Shown piece after piece: positions 63,551 through 64,000 of a stretch of 64,000 nt of DNA. The notes under the pieces are model-generated. The model did not search any database. It was not told the origin of the DNA and saw only the letters and a program-made list of their open reading frames with translations. The DNA lies in assembly GCF_021725675.1 (NCBI RefSeq), contig NZ_JAKJPO010000008.1, positions 124,001 to 188,000 on the forward strand, written 5' to 3'. Every line of letters begins with the position of its first letter. Position 1 is the stretch's first letter. The position numbers were made by a program, and so were the translations under genes. The DNA comes from Marilutibacter chinensis. GTDB lineage: Bacteria; Pseudomonadota; Gammaproteobacteria; Xanthomonadales; Xanthomonadaceae.

Positions 63551-64000
63551 TCATTCCCAGCACCGGTCCTTGCGCCCCTTCAGGGTCTGCTCGCGGGCGC
63601 AGGAACGCTCTGGAATACGCTCCCGCTCCAACTCGACGCGGCGTTTGCCCCCGGCGTCGCCGTCGTCCACCAGTTCGAACGCGTCGTACAGGCGGCCGGT
63701 CGCGGTGCGCGCCTCGTACCGGAGGCGCCCGTCGACGATCCGGATCACCTGGAACAGCTGGGTGTCCTCGCCGACCGGGTCCATCGTCGCCCTCGCCCGC
63801 TCCGACAGCCGGTACTGTTTCGCGCCGGCGACCGACACCGCGTAGACCGGCGTGTCGTCGCCGCTCTCCGAGCCGCGTCGCCCGTAGGTGTGGTCATGTC
63901 CCTGCAGGACCAGGTCGACGCGGCGGCGCTCGATCACCGGCAGCAGATGCCGCTTCAGTTCGACATTGTCGCGACCCGCACGCGGCGAGTAGAACGGTTG
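63551..64000 (-). CDS. Calcineurin-like metallophosphoesterase (partial, N-terminus beyond window)
   Basis: The frame runs off the right edge; the visible 149 C-terminal codons begin QPFYSPRAGRDNVELK and contain 'VDLVLQGHDHTYGR' with the GHDH metal-binding motif, then a beta-rich C-terminal part ('AKQYRLSERARATMDPVGEDTQLFQVIRIVDGRLRYEA'). It is probably an acid phosphatase-type protein. A signal peptide cannot be checked. Followed by the exported pyrophosphatase, likely one transcription unit. Confidence 0.85.
   Translation of the reverse strand, partial: QPFYSPRAGRDNVELKRHLLPVIERRRVDLVLQGHDHTYGRRGSESGDDTPVYAVSVAGAKQYRLSERARATMDPVGEDTQLFQVIRIVDGRLRYEARTATGRLYDAFELVDDGDAGGKRRVELERERIPERSCAREQTLKGRKDRCWE

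Overview
The window is about 64 kb of very GC-rich DNA (high G/C at third codon positions, almost no AT-rich stretches). It encodes a Gram-negative gammaproteobacterium, most likely in the Lysobacter/Luteimonas/Xanthomonas group (Xanthomonadales). That placement rests on three things: the gene order leuS-lptE-holA-nadD-rsfS-rlmH-maf-rng-yhdP and trmJ|suhB...secF-secD-yajC-tgt-queA; the abundance of secreted or lipoprotein metallopeptidases (two DUF885, two M13); and intergenic repeats of the 'GTAGCCCGGGTA' and 'GTAGGAGCGGCG' types I associate with this group. No rRNA, tRNA, CRISPR, prophage or insertion sequence was recognised. The DNA looks chromosomal and mostly housekeeping. This is a read-by-eye annotation; no database search was run.

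Layout. 1-16.4 kb: a mainly minus-strand cluster for envelope, replication and RNA functions (yhdP partial, rng, maf, rlmH, rsfS, nadD, holA, lptE, a small membrane ORF, leuS, then a methyltransferase). It is interrupted by plus-strand genes for a SIMPL-domain protein, a TonB-like protein and a TAT-exported PhoX-like protein. 16.6-24.4 kb: exported amidohydrolase, DUF998 membrane protein, CnoX-like thioredoxin, DUF4442 protein, a transmembrane Ser/Thr kinase with a degenerate SUMF1-like domain, a DUF502 membrane protein and a queuosine-precursor transporter with no canonical start codon. 24.5-31.8 kb: two tandem DUF885 peptidases with a mosaic identity pattern, then a FecR/LysM protein translationally coupled to a CHASE2-GGDEF diguanylate cyclase. 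31.9-42.3 kb: rhlE helicase, Asp/Asn beta-hydroxylase-like protein, beta-CASP nuclease, two M13 peptidases, rhomboid protease, Atl-type DNA-repair protein and a small YbjN-like protein.

42.3-50.0 kb: Pit phosphate transporter with its DUF47 partner under a clear predicted Pho box, a CorC/HlyC protein coupled to ExoD, and a PhnD-like periplasmic binding protein coupled to a HAMP-GGDEF-EAL receptor. 50.0-57.9 kb: trmJ and suhB (divergent), then secF, secD, yajC, tgt, queA. 57.9-64.0 kb: an NADPH-dependent reductase with a TetR regulator and two identical operators, an Lrp-type regulator divergent from a class III aminotransferase with a dyad-rich promoter, a GFA-fold protein, an exported inorganic pyrophosphatase and a metallophosphoesterase cut by the right edge.

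Themes: phosphate handling recurs (PhoX, Pit/DUF47 with Pho box, exported pyrophosphatase, metallophosphoesterase, PhnD-like sensor). Cyclic-di-GMP signalling appears twice as exported-sensor/GGDEF pairs. Queuosine biosynthesis and salvage is represented by tgt, queA and the transporter. The best candidates for new biology are the PhnD-like/GGDEF-EAL pair, the FecR-LysM/CHASE2-GGDEF pair and the mosaic DUF885 duplication.
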